From Bifidobacteriaceae bacterium (lineage in GTDB: Bacteria; Actinomycetota; Actinomycetes; Actinomycetales; WQXJ01), in contig JAITKC010000104.1 of assembly GCA_031278665.1 (NCBI GenBank), positions 1 to 8,937 of the forward strand: a stretch of DNA of 8,937 bases, written 5' to 3'. The position numbers were made by a program, and so were the translations under genes. The notes beneath the pieces are model-generated. The model saw only the letters and a list, made by a program, of their open reading frames with translations. It was not told the origin of the DNA and ran no database searches. Every line of letters starts with the position of its first letter. The stretch's first letter is position 1. Of this stretch, positions 1 through 7,704 are shown piece after piece.

Positions 1-22
1 GCGGGCGCCACGCGATTCATCG

Positions 23-45
23 CCGGCGCCCCGCCCCGGGGCCGG
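23..45 (-). terminator. GC-rich hairpin directly after the surface-protein stop
   Basis: Bases 23-27 pair with 41-45 and 29-31 with 38-40, leaving one bulged base and a six-base loop. The stem touches the TAA stop at 46-48. There is no T-rich run on the outgoing side, so this would be a terminator of the U-less type often proposed in actinobacteria, or chance in GC-rich DNA. Confidence 0.3.
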
Positions 46-153
46 TTAGCTGTTCAGCCGACGACGGCCGAGGGCCGCCAACGCGCCGCCCAACGCCAGG
101 GCCAGCCCGGCCAGCGCCGCCAAGCCGAAGCTGTTGGCGCCGGTGCGCTCGAG
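46..153 (-). other. C-terminal sorting signal, LERTG variant
   Basis: The last 35 residues carry LERTG (139-153), then a hydrophobic stretch of about 21 residues rich in Ala, Leu and Gly, then RRRLNS. This is the three-part layout of a sortase substrate. The motif has Glu where canonical LPxTG has Pro and class E substrates have Ala (LAxTG), so the sortase class cannot be fixed from the sequence. If no sortase accepts it, the helix would still hold the protein in the membrane. Confidence 0.75.
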
Positions 154-3100
154 GTCGGAGTCGCCACCGGATCCGCCGGTCGAGGTCGGGCTGGGCGAGG
201 CCGGCGACGAGCCGGTTGGGCTGGGATCGGCCCCAGTCGGACTAGCGCTCGGGCTGGGGCTGACGCTCGGACTGGGGCTGACGCTCGGGCTGGGGCTGAC
301 GCTCGGCTCGGGCTCGGCCTGGATCTCCTCCTCCGCCTCGGCCTCGTCGTTTTCTGGGTTGGTGTCGGCGAAATCGTGGGTCACATCGGCGACGACCACC
401 AGACTGTCGCCGTCCACCCCCGCCGCGACGCCGGCGATCTTGTACTCAATCGTCTCGCCCACGGCGATGTCGCCGATCGGGCAGGTGAAGACCAAGCCGA
501 CGGCGGCGCACGGCGCCAGCGCGTCGGCGCTCTTGGACCGCCCGACCGGGGTCACCTGCGGGTCGGCCAACCCTTGCGGCACCGTGAAGGTCACCACCGC
601 GCCGCTGGCCGGATATGGCCCGTAGTTGGTCACTTTGGCCAGGAAAGTCACCGGATCGCCGGCCTCGACTTTGTCGGCGGTGGCCGTGATCTCCACCCCG
701 ACGTCGATGTCGGCCGGCGCCGTGGTGGAGCAGACGTCGTCCTCGTTGTTGGCGCCGACCGGGTCAAGCGCGCCGGAGCCGACCAAGCCGGCGTTGCAGA
801 GCTCCGCCGCCGGGAAGGTCTTGTCCACTCGGAAGACCAGCCTGGCGATCGCCTGCTCGCCGGTGGCGAGCGGGTCGGTGACGCAGCGCACAACCTCCTC
901 CTGGTCCTGTTTGCCGGCCTGCGGCGCCGCGTCGCCCGCTTCGGCCGGCGTCTCCGGATCGGGAATCGAACAAGCCTCGCCGCCGATCACCTCGCCGGAG
1001 ACAAAGGTCAGCCCGGCCGGCACGGAGTCGGAGATGGTCACGTCGCGGGCCACGCTGGGCCCGGCGTTGGTCACCTTCAACTCGAAGACGACCTCCTGGC
1101 CGAGCACCATCGGATTCGGCTCGACCAGACTCTTCACCATCGACGTGTCGGCGGATTCGACCACGTTGACCGTCAAATCGACGGTGTTGTTACTGTAATC
1201 CGACTCGCAGGTGCCGACTTGATCGTTCGGGTCCGGGTTCTGCTCGCCGCATTCGATCGGATTGCGCGAATAGGTGTGGGCGTGGGCCGTGTAAGCCCCG
1301 GCCGGGGTGTCGGCCGGGATCGTCGCCGTGATTGTGCCGGGCACCGAGAAGCCCGGGTCCAGTGAGTCGCGCGTCGGCGTCGCCTTCCAGGCCACGCAAG
1401 TGACCGTGTAAACGGCCTGCGCCCCCTCGCCGGTGTGGGAGACCGAGCAGTTCATGTAGTCGCCGGTGACCTTGGAGACGTCGGTGGTAAAGCCCTTCGG
1501 CAGCGTCACCACCACCTTCGGCTGGTCGAGCGAGGACGGCCCGTTGTTGAAGGCCGCCAGGGCGTAGACGACATCGGAGCCCGCCGATGGCGTGTCGTTG
1601 TTGACGGAGCCGGAGATCGCCACGTCCGCCAGGGATTTGAGCTGGGTAGTGACGGAGGCGTTGTCGTTATCCGGTTTCGCGTCGATCGACGTCGACGTCA
1701 CACTCGCCTGGTTGTTCAGATTGCGCGGATATTCGTTGGGTTTGCCCAGGTCATAGGCCGGCAGCACGTCGTCGCAGGTTTTGTCTTCGAGCTTGTCGTA
1801 GCCCGGGCACCAATAGGGCCTGAGATCGCGCGGGTCGGAGTCGGCCACGATCCGCGTGTTGACGGAGAGGTTGGCCGGAATCACTCCGGGCTCGCCCGTG
1901 TCGGAGTCGCTCGACCATTGCAGTTCGCACTTGACGACTTGGCGGCCGTCCGCCAGGTCGGCGGTCAAGGCCTGGTCGACGGCGCAGCCCGGCGACGAAC
2001 TGGTCGCGTTCAGGGTCAGGCCCAACGGCAACGTGTCGATCAGCGCCGCGCCGACCGAATCCGAGGGTCCGTTGTTGATCGTGGTGACGGTGTAGCCGAC
2101 TGACGCGCCCGCATAGGAGACCGGCGAGTCGGCCAGTTTCGAGACCGCCAGGTCGGCCTGATGGATCACGTCGGTCTCAGCCGTGGCGGTCTTGTTTATG
2201 GACTGGCCGTCCGGGCCGACCGTGTTGGCCCGGACGGTCGCGGTGTTGACCGCGCCGCCGCCAGGGGGGGGGGCGCTTATCTCGGCGGTGGCGTCAGCCG
2301 GAATGGTGCCGTAGACGTAAACCGAGACTTTCTGGGGGTTGCCGGCGTCGGTCGACGCGCGCACAGTCCCCAGCGAGCAGACCACGTTCGTGCCGGGCGG
2401 GGTAATCGAACAACCGCCCTGGCCGGGGTTGGCCTGGGTGATCAGGAAACCGTCGGGGACCACATCGGTCAGGGTCACTGCCTGGGCGTCGGCCCACTGC
2501 GAGGTCAGATCCTGATCGGGGTAGTAAGTGGCCGGCACCCAAATGTCGATCTGGTAGCCGAACTTCTCGCCCGCGGTGTAGGTGTCGTGACCGTCGTCAT
2601 TCGGATTCTTGATCGTGGTCAGCGCCGTCTTGGTGTTCTTCAGATCGGTTTGGGCGGCCGGGATATCAAGCCCGGCGGTGTCGTAATTGTCCGTCTTGTC
2701 CAGTTCGGTGGTCGAAGTCGTGGCCGAGGCCCAGCCGCCGGCCTGACGGTTGGCCGAACCCGAGGGGACCGCGCAAGTGGCGGCGCGGCCGCAATCCGGG
2801 AAGCTGGCGGGCGCGGGCGTGGAGGAGGCGATCTCGAACGGGACCTCGATCGTCATACTCGTGCCCGTGGGAAGCCCGTCCGGGTAGGCCGGCCCGCCGG
2901 CGACCTCCATCTTGTTCAGATCGCAGACGATCTCCTGGTTGACCGCCGCGCAGCCGGGCGGCAGCGAGGCGGAGTCTGGCAGGGCGGTGATCGCCACATT
3001 CGACCGCAACTGCACGTCGCGGGCGTTGGACGGACCGTTGTTCTTGACCACGATCTTGGCGCAGCGCAGTGAGCCGGGGCCAAGATAGACGCCTGACGGC

Positions 3101-6100
3101 GCGCTCGTGGTGCCCAACGCGCAGGCGTCTTCATCGGGTTTGGCGGTCAGCTTCGGGTAGAGGATTTGGAAATCGACTTCGACGTCGGCTTGGGCTTTGA
3201 CCACGTCCATCGTCATATCGCCGTTGTTCGACAGAGTCGGATCATTGATACTGGTGTCGCGGTGGGCCACCGTGGCCACATTCGGTATCAGGGTGCCGGC
3301 CGCCAGCTTCCCGGGCACGTTCACTGGGATGGTCCAGGAGACCCAGCCTTCCTTCGCCAACGGCGGCGAAGTGGGGCTCTCGCAGACCAGCGCCTCGGCC
3401 TTGTTCCCCTGGTCGTCCGTGATCGTTTGCTTCGCACAGCCGGAGGGAGTCGTGACCAGAGTCAGTTCCGGCGGCAGAATGTCAGTCACTTTGACGCCGT
3501 TGGCGGCCGACGGGCCGTTGTTGGTCACCTTCAAGATGTAAGAGCCGGTCTCGCCGGCGGTGAAACCGCTGGAAGTCTTGTCCAGCGCCAGGTCGGATTG
3601 TGGCTGGCCGCTGTGGACCCACTCGGCCTTGTTGTTGTCCGGTTCCGGATCGTACGTGTCGTCGCTGGAGACGGTCGCGGTCTGGGTCGGTGTCGCGCCT
3701 CCAGGGTACGGAGTTGCACCGACCCTCCCGACCACAGTGATGTTCCAGACCTCTCTGACCGGCAAGGAAGCCAGTTCGCAGCTGGCCCACCCCGTCCCGG
3801 ACGGCCACATGCAGAGGTTGCCACGGTCGGTAGTGGCCGACGCCACTGTCATTCCGCCAGGCAGGGCGTCCGCTAACACAACGTTGACGGCATCCGACGG
3901 GCCGTTGTTGACCACGGTCACCGTGTACTCGACCATGTCTCCGCTCCCCGGGACGGTCGGTGTGTTCGAGGTCTTGGCGACGGCCAGGTCCGCCGAGGTC
4001 ACCACATCGGTGGTCCAGGTGGGCGGGTCGGCCGGGTCCTGGACGCAGTCGTCTTTGACGGCGCAGGCCACGGCGGCCTGGTTGACGATCTTCGAACCGG
4101 CCGGGGCGTTGGCCGGCACCAAAACGCCGGTGATATTGATGGTGGCGATGGCGCCGGCGCCGCCGGGCGCGGCCGGGCCGGGCAGGGTGCCGAGCGAGCA
4201 AGTGACCGTCTGGCCCGAGATGGCGCAGGAGCCGCGATCAGAGGTCGCCTTGGTTTGCGAGTCCACAGTCAAGGTATCCGGCAGCGTGTCCGTGACCACC
4301 GCGCCGGCGGCGTCCGAGGGGCCTTTGTTCTGCGCCGTGATGGTGTAGTCGATGCGGTTACCGGCCGTCGCCCTGGCCGGGCGGCCGGTCTTGGTGAGCG
4401 CGATTTCGCTGTTCGGAGCGCCCGGTTTGACTTCGGCCTTGGCGATGTTGTCGTCCTGGTCGGGATCGAAGGTCAAAGAGGTCACCGACGCCTGGTTTTG
4501 ATAAGTTCCGGAAGCCACGTCGCCGCGCAGATAGCCGGTGACGGTGACGACGGCGGTCTGGCCCGGCTTCAGGCGGCCCACGCCGTCCGCGGCCGAACAC
4601 TTGAACCCGGTGGCGGAGAACTGAGCGGCCGGACAGGTCATGGTCAGGTCGCCGCCGGGGCCGGGAGCGGCGCCGGTCAAAATCAGCTCGCTCGGGTTCA
4701 GCACGGTGTCAGAAATCGTCACTCCGAGCGCGTCCGAGAGGCAGGTCGCCTGGGGCGGCGAGCTTTGCGAGCACTTGTTGGTCGCGGTCAGGGTCCAGGT
4801 GACCTGCTTGCCCGGGACCACAGTTTGCGGCGTCTCGGTCTTTTCGATCTTCAGGTCGGCTTGGTGGGTCATCGGCAGCGAGACCGTGGCGACGTTATTG
4901 GACAGGTCCGGGTCGAAAGAAGTGGTCGCCACCGATGCCGTGTTGGACAGCGTGGTGGCCAGCGACTCGGACTTCGGATAACCCTGGATTTCGATCAGGG
5001 CGACCGCGTCTTTGGACAAGTCTGGCAAGCCGCAAACCACGTCGCCGCCGACCGCCGGCACCCCGCAAGTCCCGTTCATCCCGTTCGCGAACCAAGCCAC
5101 CTGGGTGGCCACGTAGTCAGTCGGCAGCGGATCGGTCACGACCACGCCGGTCGCTTTGGAGGGCCCGTTGTTGGTGACCGTCAGCGTGGTCGTGCCGGGC
5201 TGGCCGGCGATGGCGCCGACTTGGCCGGGCAACGGCGAATCGGCAGCCATCGCCTTGGCGATCATCACATCGGCCATCAGCCCGACCGGGGTGTCCACCG
5301 GGGGCGTGTCGTAAACGGCCGAGGTCCCGGTGCCGACGGTGACGTACGGCAGATTGGCGATATTGCGCAAAGTGGCGCCGCCGGCATCGTCGCTGATCGT
5401 GACCTGGAACTGGAACGAGGTCGAGTCCCCGACTTTCAGCAAGCCGCCGCCGCTCGCGCCGGCGGCGGCCCCCCGGCCCAAGTTGACGCAAACCTCGCGT
5501 TTCGCCGCGTCGTAGCTGCCATATGAACCCGAATCCGGTATCGCGGCCGGCAGCGAGCCCGCCGCCGCGTCGGGTTTCGACAGCAGCACAATCGACCCCG
5601 GCACATAATCGACGCCGACCGGCAGCGGGTCGCAAGAGCGGGTCGAACTGGCGTCGGCCTGGCCGGTGTTGCGGTAAGTCAGCACATACTGCAAAGTGTC
5701 ACGCGGTTTGGCGCCGTCGGTGCTGGTCAAATTGACAACAGCCTTAGTCGATGTGGTGAAGTCCGGGGCGTAGAGATTGATCGCCAACGCCAACACGCCC
5801 GGATAATAAACGTCGCCGCCGGTCCGGAAACTAAAAGTGGCCTCGGTGGCCGAATTGGGGATCACGCCCGAGACGCCGAGGTTCTTGATGTCGAACCCGA
5901 GCATGTTTTGATAGGCCGGCGTCTTGGTGGTGACATAGTCGCCGTTGAGAGAGTTGACCGAGTCGAAGAAGTTCGAGCCGGGCGAAACCGCGGTGGCCAA
6001 CTGGGTGCTTTGGAGTTGCGTGTAGTCGCTGGTCTGGGCCAGATCGCCCTCATAGGCGACCATCGAGAGCTGGGCGTCGACTTTTCCGTAGGCGGGCGTC

Positions 6101-6840
6101 AAGAAGTCGGAGACGGTGATGGTCTGCGGGGTGGTCGAGCCGACGGTGGCGAAGCCGTGGTAGACGGTCAGGTTGCGCAAAGGCAGGCCCGATGCCGTGT
6201 AGACCACGGTGATCGACCAGCCGGCGTAACGGTCCAGCCCGGTGCCGGCCTGAACATTGGCCCCCCAGTATTCGCCGCTGCCGGCTTGTTTGACCAGACC
6301 GGTGACATCGGCGTAAGCCTGATAGGCGCCGTTCTGGCCGTCATTGCGGGCCAGCACCGTGCCGGCGATGTCGCTATAGGAACCCGCGCCCGGCGTCTTG
6401 AGCTTCATCGTGTGAGCCAGGCTGGCGTCGCCCGCGTGGACCGCCCCGGCGCTGACCGGGCCGATGGTCAGCCGCGCGCCCCAATAAAGGCCCGCCCACT
6501 GCACCTGCGCGCCGTCCGGCAGAATCAATTGCGAAGCCGACGAATTAGTCGTCGAATTGTCGCCGTCGGCGTCGAGGTCGACCATCCGGAAGCTGTTGTT
6601 GTCCCATTTAGCGCCGCCGCGGGCCTCGAGGCAGGGTTGGCCGGCCGTGTCTGGGCAGGTCAGCAAGCTATTGCCAATGGTCAAGATGGCGCCGTTGAGA
6701 TTCTTGTTGAACACATTGGTGAAGCTCAGCGAGGACGGCGGTTCGGCCGCCTGAGTCTCCTCGACGCCTGTCGCCACCGAAATACCAAGGGCCAAGACCC
6801 CAGCCGCCATAAAGGCCACCGCGCGCCGTATTCTCGACAT
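46..6840 (-). CDS. Giant secreted cell-wall-anchored protein with about twelve DUF11-like repeats
   Basis: Probable wall-anchored surface protein or adhesin of 2264 residues; the ligand cannot be told. Seen in order: signal peptide (1-31); an N-terminal region (32-360) with a Cys pair, an Asp-rich DLDADGD stretch (88-94) and a GLYWGA motif; about twelve DUF11-like repeats (361-2172), most carrying an N-x-G-P-S turn; an acidic then Ser/Pro-rich linker (2172-2227); LERTG (2230-2234), a 21-residue hydrophobic helix and an RRR tail. DUF11 modules are known as stalk-like beta-sandwich repeats of bacterial surface proteins. I chose ATG at 6840 because GGAAAGAG lies just upstream and the signal peptide begins properly there; a TTG at 6852 would add four residues but would put the ribosome site inside the gene. 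Oddities are a ten-C tract in repeat 8 and a non-canonical sorting motif. No sortase gene is nearby. Family assignment is firm; the adhesive role is inferred. Confidence 0.93.
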   Translation of the reverse strand: MSRIRRAVAFMAAGVLALGISVATGVEETQAAEPPSSLSFTNVFNKNLNGAILTIGNSLLTCPDTAGQPCLEARGGAKWDNNSFRMVDLDADGDNSTTNSSASQLILPDGAQVQWAGLYWGARLTIGPVSAGAVHAGDASLAHTMKLKTPGAGSYSDIAGTVLARNDGQNGAYQAYADVTGLVKQAGSGEYWGANVQAGTGLDRYAGWSITVVYTASGLPLRNLTVYHGFATVGSTTPQTITVSDFLTPAYGKVDAQLSMVAYEGDLAQTSDYTQLQSTQLATAVSPGSNFFDSVNSLNGDYVTTKTPAYQNMLGFDIKNLGVSGVIPNSATEATFSFRTGGDVYYPGVLALAINLYAPDFTTSTKAVVNLTSTDGAKPRDTLQYVLTYRNTGQADASSTRSCDPLPVGVDYVPGSIVLLSKPDAAAGSLPAAIPDSGSYGSYDAAKREVCVNLGRGAAAGASGGGLLKVGDSTSFQFQVTISDDAGGATLRNIANLPYVTVGTGTSAVYDTPPVDTPVGLMADVMIAKAMAADSPLPGQVGAIAGQPGTTTLTVTNNGPSKATGVVVTDPLPTDYVATQVAWFANGMNGTCGVPAVGGDVVCGLPDLSKDAVALIEIQGYPKSESLATTLSNTASVATTSFDPDLSNNVATVSLPMTHQADLKIEKTETPQTVVPGKQVTWTLTATNKCSQSSPPQATCLSDALGVTISDTVLNPSELILTGAAPGPGGDLTMTCPAAQFSATGFKCSAADGVGRLKPGQTAVVTVTGYLRGDVASGTYQNQASVTSLTFDPDQDDNIAKAEVKPGAPNSEIALTKTGRPARATAGNRIDYTITAQNKGPSDAAGAVVTDTLPDTLTVDSQTKATSDRGSCAISGQTVTCSLGTLPGPAAPGGAGAIATINITGVLVPANAPAGSKIVNQAAVACAVKDDCVQDPADPPTWTTDVVTSADLAVAKTSNTPTVPGSGDMVEYTVTVVNNGPSDAVNVVLADALPGGMTVASATTDRGNLCMWPSGTGWASCELASLPVREVWNITVVGRVGATPYPGGATPTQTATVSSDDTYDPEPDNNKAEWVHSGQPQSDLALDKTSSGFTAGETGSYILKVTNNGPSAANGVKVTDILPPELTLVTTPSGCAKQTITDDQGNKAEALVCESPTSPPLAKEGWVSWTIPVNVPGKLAAGTLIPNVATVAHRDTSINDPTLSNNGDMTMDVVKAQADVEVDFQILYPKLTAKPDEDACALGTTSAPSGVYLGPGSLRCAKIVVKNNGPSNARDVQLRSNVAITALPDSASLPPGCAAVNQEIVCDLNKMEVAGGPAYPDGLPTGTSMTIEVPFEIASSTPAPASFPDCGRAATCAVPSGSANRQAGGWASATTSTTELDKTDNYDTAGLDIPAAQTDLKNTKTALTTIKNPNDDGHDTYTAGEKFGYQIDIWVPATYYPDQDLTSQWADAQAVTLTDVVPDGFLITQANPGQGGCSITPPGTNVVCSLGTVRASTDAGNPQKVSVYVYGTIPADATAEISAPPPGGGAVNTATVRANTVGPDGQSINKTATAETDVIHQADLAVSKLADSPVSYAGASVGYTVTTINNGPSDSVGAALIDTLPLGLTLNATSSSPGCAVDQALTADLADGRQVVKCELQWSSDSDTGEPGVIPANLSVNTRIVADSDPRDLRPYWCPGYDKLEDKTCDDVLPAYDLGKPNEYPRNLNNQASVTSTSIDAKPDNDNASVTTQLKSLADVAISGSVNNDTPSAGSDVVYALAAFNNGPSSLDQPKVVVTLPKGFTTDVSKVTGDYMNCSVSHTGEGAQAVYTVTCVAWKATPTRDSLDPGFSVPGTITATIPADTPAGAYTAHAHTYSRNPIECGEQNPDPNDQVGTCESDYSNNTVDLTVNVVESADTSMVKSLVEPNPMVLGQEVVFELKVTNAGPSVARDVTISDSVPAGLTFVSGEVIGGEACSIPDPETPAEAGDAAPQAGKQDQEEVVRCVTDPLATGEQAIARLVFRVDKTFPAAELCNAGLVGSGALDPVGANNEDDVCSTTAPADIDVGVEITATADKVEAGDPVTFLAKVTNYGPYPASGAVVTFTVPQGLADPQVTPVGRSKSADALAPCAAVGLVFTCPIGDIAVGETIEYKIAGVAAGVDGDSLVVVADVTHDFADTNPENDEAEAEEEIQAEPEPSVSPSPSVSPSPSVSPSPSASPTGADPSPTGSSPASPSPTSTGGSGGDSDLERTGANSFGLAALAGLALALGGALAALGRRRLNS
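247..300 (-). repeat. Three 18-bp tandem repeats encoding a Ser/Pro linker
   Basis: Three adjacent 18-bp units (247-264, 265-282, 283-300) differ at one base and encode repeated SVSPSP in the wall-spanning linker just before the sorting signal; a broken further unit follows at 301. Because the unit is a multiple of three, gain or loss of copies would change linker length without a frameshift. Pro/Ser-rich linkers of this kind usually cross the peptidoglycan. Confidence 0.85.
325..5760 (-). repeat. Tandem array of about twelve DUF11-like domains
   Basis: Twelve successive modules of about 130-175 residues lie at roughly 361-521, 523-656, 660-804, 811-946, 949-1076, 1082-1214, 1218-1392, 1397-1559, 1561-1736, 1738-1893, 1896-2042 and 2044-2172. 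Each tends to hold a hydrophobic opening (ADLAVSK-like), a Y/F-T-V-T-x-N-N-G-P-S turn, a D-x-L-P-x-G-L segment, a Cys-x-L stretch, and a closing N-x-A-S-V / D-x-x-x-N-N segment. The NNGPS-type turn starts at residues 557, 838, 978, 1107, 1267, 1589, 1765, 1925 and 2072 (838 is NKGPS, 1925 is NAGPS, 2072 is NYGPY). Modules 1, 3 and 8 have diverged from it: module 1 reads NTGQADAS, module 3 has a Cys-bounded insert at 690-700, and module 8 has no such turn. Boundaries are by eye. Confidence 0.85.
2264..2273 (-). repeat. Homopolymer of ten C on the coding strand (possible phase-variation tract)
   Basis: Ten G on the plus strand, ten C in the reading sense, encode part of the APPPGGG stretch at residues 1523-1529 in repeat 8. 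At ten bases the gene is in frame. I translated both slipped forms: minus one reaches TAA at 2196-2198 after 22 codons and plus one reaches TGA at 2177-2179 after 28 codons. Either would give a secreted protein of about 1550 residues with no wall anchor. Homopolymers of this length in surface genes are known slippage sites; variation here is not shown by one sequence. Confidence 0.6.
6748..6840 (-). other. Sec signal peptide of the DUF11 surface protein
   Basis: Residues 1-31 show a basic start (MSRIRR), a hydrophobic core (AVAFMAAGVLALGISVA) and a short polar stretch ending in TQA before AEPP, which fits signal peptidase I cleavage (small residues at -1 and -3 are not perfect, with Thr at -3). 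This sends the protein through the Sec pathway and supports the ATG start at 6840. Confidence 0.85.
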
Positions 6841-6842
6841 GA

Positions 6843-6850
6843 CTCTTTCC
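6843..6850 (-). promoter_or_regulatory. Ribosome binding site of the surface-protein gene
   Basis: Reading on the minus strand, the purine run GGAAAGAG ends two bases before the ATG at 6840. Its position supports the ATG over the in-frame TTG at 6852, which would lie upstream of this site. Confidence 0.55.
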
Positions 6851-6885
6851 AATCATTCGCGGGATGATGAAACTGCTCAAATGCA

Positions 6886-6891
6886 ATATTA
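6886..6891 (-). promoter_or_regulatory. Possible -10 element of the surface-protein gene
   Basis: TAATAT on the minus strand stands in the only AT-rich patch of the 161-bp gap between the exonuclease and the surface-protein gene. It would give a 5' leader of about 40 bases. I find no convincing -35 at 16-18 bp, so this is a tentative call from position and composition. Confidence 0.35.
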
Positions 6892-6976
6892 GTCGGGCTG
6901 GCGGCTAACCGGCGCCGCCGCCAATCGCCACGCGACCTGGGCCCGCGCGCCTGCCGGGGACGGATAATCGGCCCTG

Positions 6977-6995
6977 GGCGGCCGGCCGGGCCGCC
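6977..6995 (-). terminator. Short GC hairpin after the exonuclease stop
   Basis: A perfect 7-bp stem (6977-6983 with 6989-6995) and 5-base loop lies six bases after the exonuclease TGA. It has no T-run on either side. It may end the exonuclease transcript ahead of the surface-protein promoter; in such GC-rich DNA a chance stem is also possible. Confidence 0.35.
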
Positions 6996-7001
6996 AAAGC
7001 G

Positions 7002-7682
7002 TCACGGCCAGCGCGGGTCGACGTCCGCCGGGCGGCCGCGCGAGGCCAACCAGTCGTTGAATCCCTCGGCCCACTGGCGGTGCGTCAAGCTTTGCCAGGC
7101 GTGCAATCCGGCCGCGTCCAGGGCGGTCACTTGGGCGTGGCGGCGCTCGATCGCGTCGAACACGGCGATCGCCTGGCGGACGTCTTCTAAGGCGTCGTGC
7201 AAATTGGAACTCGGGCTGACGCCGTAAACGGCCATCAAGTCGCCCAATTTGCGTTTGCCTTTGCGGTAGCGGTCGACCCCGCGATCGATCACCAGCGGAT
7301 CGATCACCGGCTCCACCTCGCCGCCCAAACGCTCCTCCAGCGTCGCCAATCCGTGGCGTTCCAATTCGGCTTTGAGAATTCTGAGGTCGTAGGCGGCGTT
7401 AAAGGCCAACACCGCCCAGCCCTCGGCCAGCGCGGCCGCGAGCCGGCCGGCCACCTCCTCCAGCGCCTGCGCCGGCGCCCGCCCCTCCGCCCGCGCCCGC
7501 TCGGTGGTGATGCCGTGGACGGCGGTGGCCTGGGGCGGTATTTCCACTCCCGGATCGATCAGCCAGGTCACCGCGGCCTCGGCGACGCCGGCGCCGCGCC
7601 AGACCAAAGCCGCCGTCACAATCCGGTCCCGATCCGTGCTGACGCCGGTGGTTTCCGTGTCGAATCCACCCAAGTTCCTCAT
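7002..7682 (-). CDS. DEDDh 3'-5' exonuclease, DnaQ/polymerase III epsilon-like
   Basis: A 226-residue stand-alone exonuclease that should remove nucleotides from 3' ends of DNA (or RNA) with two metal ions. All catalytic residues of the DEDDh family are visible: Exo I FDTETTG with D8 and E10, Exo II FNAAYDL with D99, and Exo III LHDALEDV with H162 and D167 in the H-x4-D spacing. The family motif HGIT is at 56-59. It lacks polymerase or BRCT domains, and its length fits the small single-domain proteins usually labelled polymerase III epsilon subunit in actinobacteria; whether it proofreads for the replicase or works in repair cannot be told. The start ATG at 7680-7682 sits just before Exo I and has a GAGAGAG purine run seven bases upstream. 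It is divergent from guaB3 and lies 161 bp upstream of the surface-protein gene on the same strand. Family certain, exact role open. Confidence 0.93.
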   Translation of the reverse strand: MRNLGGFDTETTGVSTDRDRIVTAALVWRGAGVAEAAVTWLIDPGVEIPPQATAVHGITTERARAEGRAPAQALEEVAGRLAAALAEGWAVLAFNAAYDLRILKAELERHGLATLEERLGGEVEPVIDPLVIDRGVDRYRKGKRKLGDLMAVYGVSPSSNLHDALEDVRQAIAVFDAIERRHAQVTALDAAGLHAWQSLTHRQWAEGFNDWLASRGRPADVDPRWP

Positions 7683-7689
7683 GGGATAA

Positions 7690-7696
7690 CTCTCTC
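7690..7696 (-). promoter_or_regulatory. Likely ribosome binding site of the exonuclease gene
   Basis: GAGAGAG on the minus strand lies seven bases before the ATG at 7682. It is a weak match to the anti-Shine-Dalgarno sequence but is well spaced and supports this start. Confidence 0.45.
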
Positions 7697-7704
7697 ACCC
7701 GGCT

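Noticed and set aside
1..20. ATG at 18-20 on the minus strand as the start of a further gene
   Set aside because: Only six codons are inside the window and there is no ribosome site before it, so it cannot be supported.
217..226. Lack of a catalytic Cys in the GuaB3 loop (protein residues 217-226) as a sign of decay
   Set aside because: The GFGGGAAHTTR loop without Cys is, as far as I recall, normal for actinobacterial GuaB3, so it is not evidence of damage in this copy.
247..300. CRISPR-like short repeats
   Set aside because: The repeats are contiguous without spacers and lie in frame inside a coding region for a Ser/Pro linker.
376..1365. Long plus-strand open frame antisense to the surface-protein gene (others at 1435-2103, 2161-3072, 3166-3876, 4255-5526, 5908-6867)
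   Set aside because: Translations are low-complexity, rich in Arg, Gly, Val and Asp, with no domain or ribosome site; they are the expected shadow of GC-rich coding DNA, while the minus-strand frame has a clear domain structure.
6841..6852. TTG start adding four residues to the surface protein
   Set aside because: It would put the GGAAAGAG ribosome site inside the coding region; ATG at 6840 begins a normal signal peptide at the right spacing.
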